A model generated the notes under the pieces. That model saw only the letters and a list, made by a program, of their open reading frames with translations, ran no database searches and had not been told where the DNA came from. The translations under genes and the position numbers were made by a program. Positions 3,572 to 5,232 of a DNA stretch of 5,232 nucleotides are shown here, one piece after another. Source of the stretch: Candidatus Borrarchaeota archaeon (GTDB lineage: Archaea; Asgardarchaeota; Sifarchaeia; Borrarchaeales; Borrarchaeaceae); assembly GCA_016840645.1 (NCBI GenBank), contig JAEORY010000320.1:1-5232 (forward strand). Direction: 5' to 3'. Position 1 is the first letter of the stretch. Every line of letters begins with the position of its first letter.

Positions 3572-5232
3572 ATGACCATTCAGTGTCCTAAATGCAAAGC
3601 TGAGAATCCTGACACAAAGCAATTCTGTGGGGATTGCGGGACTCAATTAATACCTGTAAAAGAAATCCCTCCCTACACGGAAACTCTGGAAGCCCCGAAA
3701 GAGGAACTGACTACTGGCTCTACTTTTGCTGGGCGATACCAGATCATTGAGGAGCTCGGTAAGGGAGGGATGGGTAGAGTCTATAAAGCCACTGATACAA
3801 AAATTAAGGAGAAGATCGCGTTAAAACTCATTAAGCCCGAGATTGCTAAAGACAAAAAGACTATAGAAAGATTCAGCAATGAACTCAGGTTGTCACGTAA
3901 GATTAGGCATAAGAATGTCTGCGGGATGTTTGATTTAGGAGAGGAGAAGGGGACTCACTATATCACAATGGAATTTGTCCCTGGCGAAGATTTAAGAAGT
4001 CTGATCAGGCGTATTGGTCAATTACCAATAGGAAAATCCATGTCCATTGCAACACAGATATGTGAGGGATTAGCTGAGGCTCACAGGTTAGGCGTTGTAC
4101 ATCGTGATTTGAAGTCTAACAACATCATGATAGACAAAGAAGGAAATGTTCGGATCATGGATTTTGGGATCGCACGATCTCTTGAAGCTAAGGGTATAAC
4201 GGGTGCAGGAGTAATGATAGGAACTCCTGAGTATATGTCTCCTGAGCAGGCTGAAGCGAAAGATGTAGACCAAAGGTCTGATATTTATTCCTTAGGTGTG
4301 ATTCTGTACGAGATGGTGACAGGGAGAGTGCCATTTGAGGGGGATACTGCACTCAGTATCGCCATGAAACACAAGAGTGAGGCTCCTAATGACCCGAAAG
4401 AATACAATCCTCAGATTCCTGAGGACCTTAGCCGTGTGATACTAAAATGTTTGGAAAAAGAGAAACAACAAAGATATCAAAGTTCAGGTGAAATCCGGAC
4501 AGAATTACAGAACATAGAGAAAGGCATCCCGACGACAGAAAAAGTAGTGCCAGAGAGAAAACCTCTCACCTCAAAAGAAATCACCGTAACATTTGGATTG
4601 AAGAAGCTATTTGTACCCATATTAGTTATTATCGGAATTGTAATCGTCGGATTGGTTATCTGGCAGCTACTTCCCCAAAAGAAAAGTGGTGTCACTTCAT
4701 TAGATAATCCTTCTATTGCTGTGCTCCCCTTTTCAGATTTAAGCCCTCAGAAAGATCAAGAGTCCTTTTGTGAGGGGATGACTGACGAAATCATCGCAAA
4801 ACTATCGAGGCTTCAGGGATGGAAAGTGATGAACAGGACATCGATGATGCGATACAAGAATACGGATAAAGATCCCAAAGAGATTGGACAGGAGCTAAAT
4901 GTCGCAACAATCCTCGAAGGAAGCATACGAAAAGAAAAGGATGATATTCGTGTGATTGTCCAGCTTATTAATGTGGAAGATGGATTTTCTCTTTGGTCGA
5001 ATACCTACGATCGCAAGCTTGATAGAATTTTCGAGTTTCAGAATGAAATTGCAGAGAGGATCGCCGGTGCTCTTCAAGCAAAAGTCACACCCGAACAGAA
5101 AGAACGGCTTTTGAAGAACCCCACGGAAAATTTAGATGCATATAATCTCTATTTGAAAGGCCGTTCTCTCTGGAGGACGAGAGGTAAAGAGAATTTGGAA
5201 AAATCTATAGAATATTTCAAGTTAGCGCTTAT
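3572..5232 (+). CDS. Receptor-type Ser/Thr protein kinase: zinc ribbon, kinase, TM, TolB-like domain, TPRs (3' end outside window)
   Basis: 553 codons are visible and the frame is still open. A zinc ribbon comes first (C5-x2-C8, C19-x2-C22). The PknB-like kinase spans about 56-320: Gly loop GKGGMG (63-68), ATP lysine K85, helix-C E104, catalytic loop HRDLKSNN (177-184) with D179, K181 and N184, DFG at 197-199, GTPEYMSPEQ (217-226) and SDIYSLG (236-242). All catalytic residues are present, so it should be active; S182 replaces the usual proline. After a linker, residues 346-367 form one membrane helix. Outside it lies a TolB-like domain (about 380-505), opening SIAVLPFSDLS and including ILEGSIRK and LWSNTYDR. 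TPR-like sequence starts near 522 (DAYNLYLKGR). Kinase in the cytoplasm and TolB/TPR outside suggests envelope-signal sensing; the signal and targets are unknown. The ATG at 3572 has GGAAGG 5 bases upstream and its own promoter. It appears monocistronic so far. Confidence 0.95.
   Translation, partial: MTIQCPKCKAENPDTKQFCGDCGTQLIPVKEIPPYTETLEAPKEELTTGSTFAGRYQIIEELGKGGMGRVYKATDTKIKEKIALKLIKPEIAKDKKTIERFSNELRLSRKIRHKNVCGMFDLGEEKGTHYITMEFVPGEDLRSLIRRIGQLPIGKSMSIATQICEGLAEAHRLGVVHRDLKSNNIMIDKEGNVRIMDFGIARSLEAKGITGAGVMIGTPEYMSPEQAEAKDVDQRSDIYSLGVILYEMVTGRVPFEGDTALSIAMKHKSEAPNDPKEYNPQIPEDLSRVILKCLEKEKQQRYQSSGEIRTELQNIEKGIPTTEKVVPERKPLTSKEITVTFGLKKLFVPILVIIGIVIVGLVIWQLLPQKKSGVTSLDNPSIAVLPFSDLSPQKDQESFCEGMTDEIIAKLSRLQGWKVMNRTSMMRYKNTDKDPKEIGQELNVATILEGSIRKEKDDIRVIVQLINVEDGFSLWSNTYDRKLDRIFEFQNEIAERIAGALQAKVTPEQKERLLKNPTENLDAYNLYLKGRSLWRTRGKENLEKSIEYFKLAL

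Noticed and set aside
3433..3592. A stop-free stretch overlapping the kinase start
   Set aside because: It has no ATG, GTG or TTG start in a usable position and covers the kinase promoter.
4088..4695. Minus-strand frames inside the kinase gene
   Set aside because: They are complements of an unbroken, domain-rich plus-strand frame.

Overview
The window reads as a chromosomal contig end from a Gram-negative-type bacterium of moderate to low G+C (about 32% G+C in the counted part of the methyltransferase gene, about 42% in sampled parts of the kinase gene). The kinase found here (zinc ribbon, PknB-like kinase, membrane helix, TolB-like domain, TPRs) is a layout known from Acidobacteria, Aminicenantes and similar uncultured lineages. 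Its wording resembles Aminicenantes kinases as I remember them. That placement is inference, not something the window proves.

Layout. Positions 1-227 form an almost perfect inverted repeat. It folds back inside the start of a minus-strand nitronate monooxygenase gene, so only about the first 51 codons are genuine. A non-coding gap of about 550 bases follows, with a small 9-base tandem repeat and an orphan sequence resembling a tRNA T-arm. Then come four complete plus-strand genes: an RRM RNA-binding protein (799-1080), a coiled-coil protein of unknown function just behind it (1116-1454), a membrane-anchored or exported SAM-methyltransferase-like protein (1585-2268), and, after a second long gap, a second RRM protein with a Gly/Arg tail (2748-3044). 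Directly behind the second RRM gene lies a 68-base purine tract that also encodes a possible 30-residue, extremely charged peptide (3109-3201). After a third gap, a receptor-type Ser/Thr kinase gene starts at 3572 behind a good sigma70-like promoter. It is still open at the window end (5232).

How the genes may work together. The two RRM proteins are paralogues (roughly 40 identities in 76 aligned residues, by eye). Proteins of this type in cyanobacteria and other bacteria are small single-RRM RNA binders, often cold-induced. Each is followed at short distance by a strongly charged Lys/Glu/Arg-rich reading frame, and each is preceded by a long untranslated region. The pairing of RRM with a charged helix is the most system-like pattern here, but it rests on two instances, one of which may be low-complexity DNA. 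The methyltransferase and kinase look like independent transcription units.

Most of the window is ordinary. The points deserving a second look are the fold-back at the left end (most likely an amplification or assembly artefact with a readable mechanism), the RRM/charged-protein pairs, the probably extracytoplasmic methyltransferase fold, and the possible self-pairing leader of the second RRM gene.
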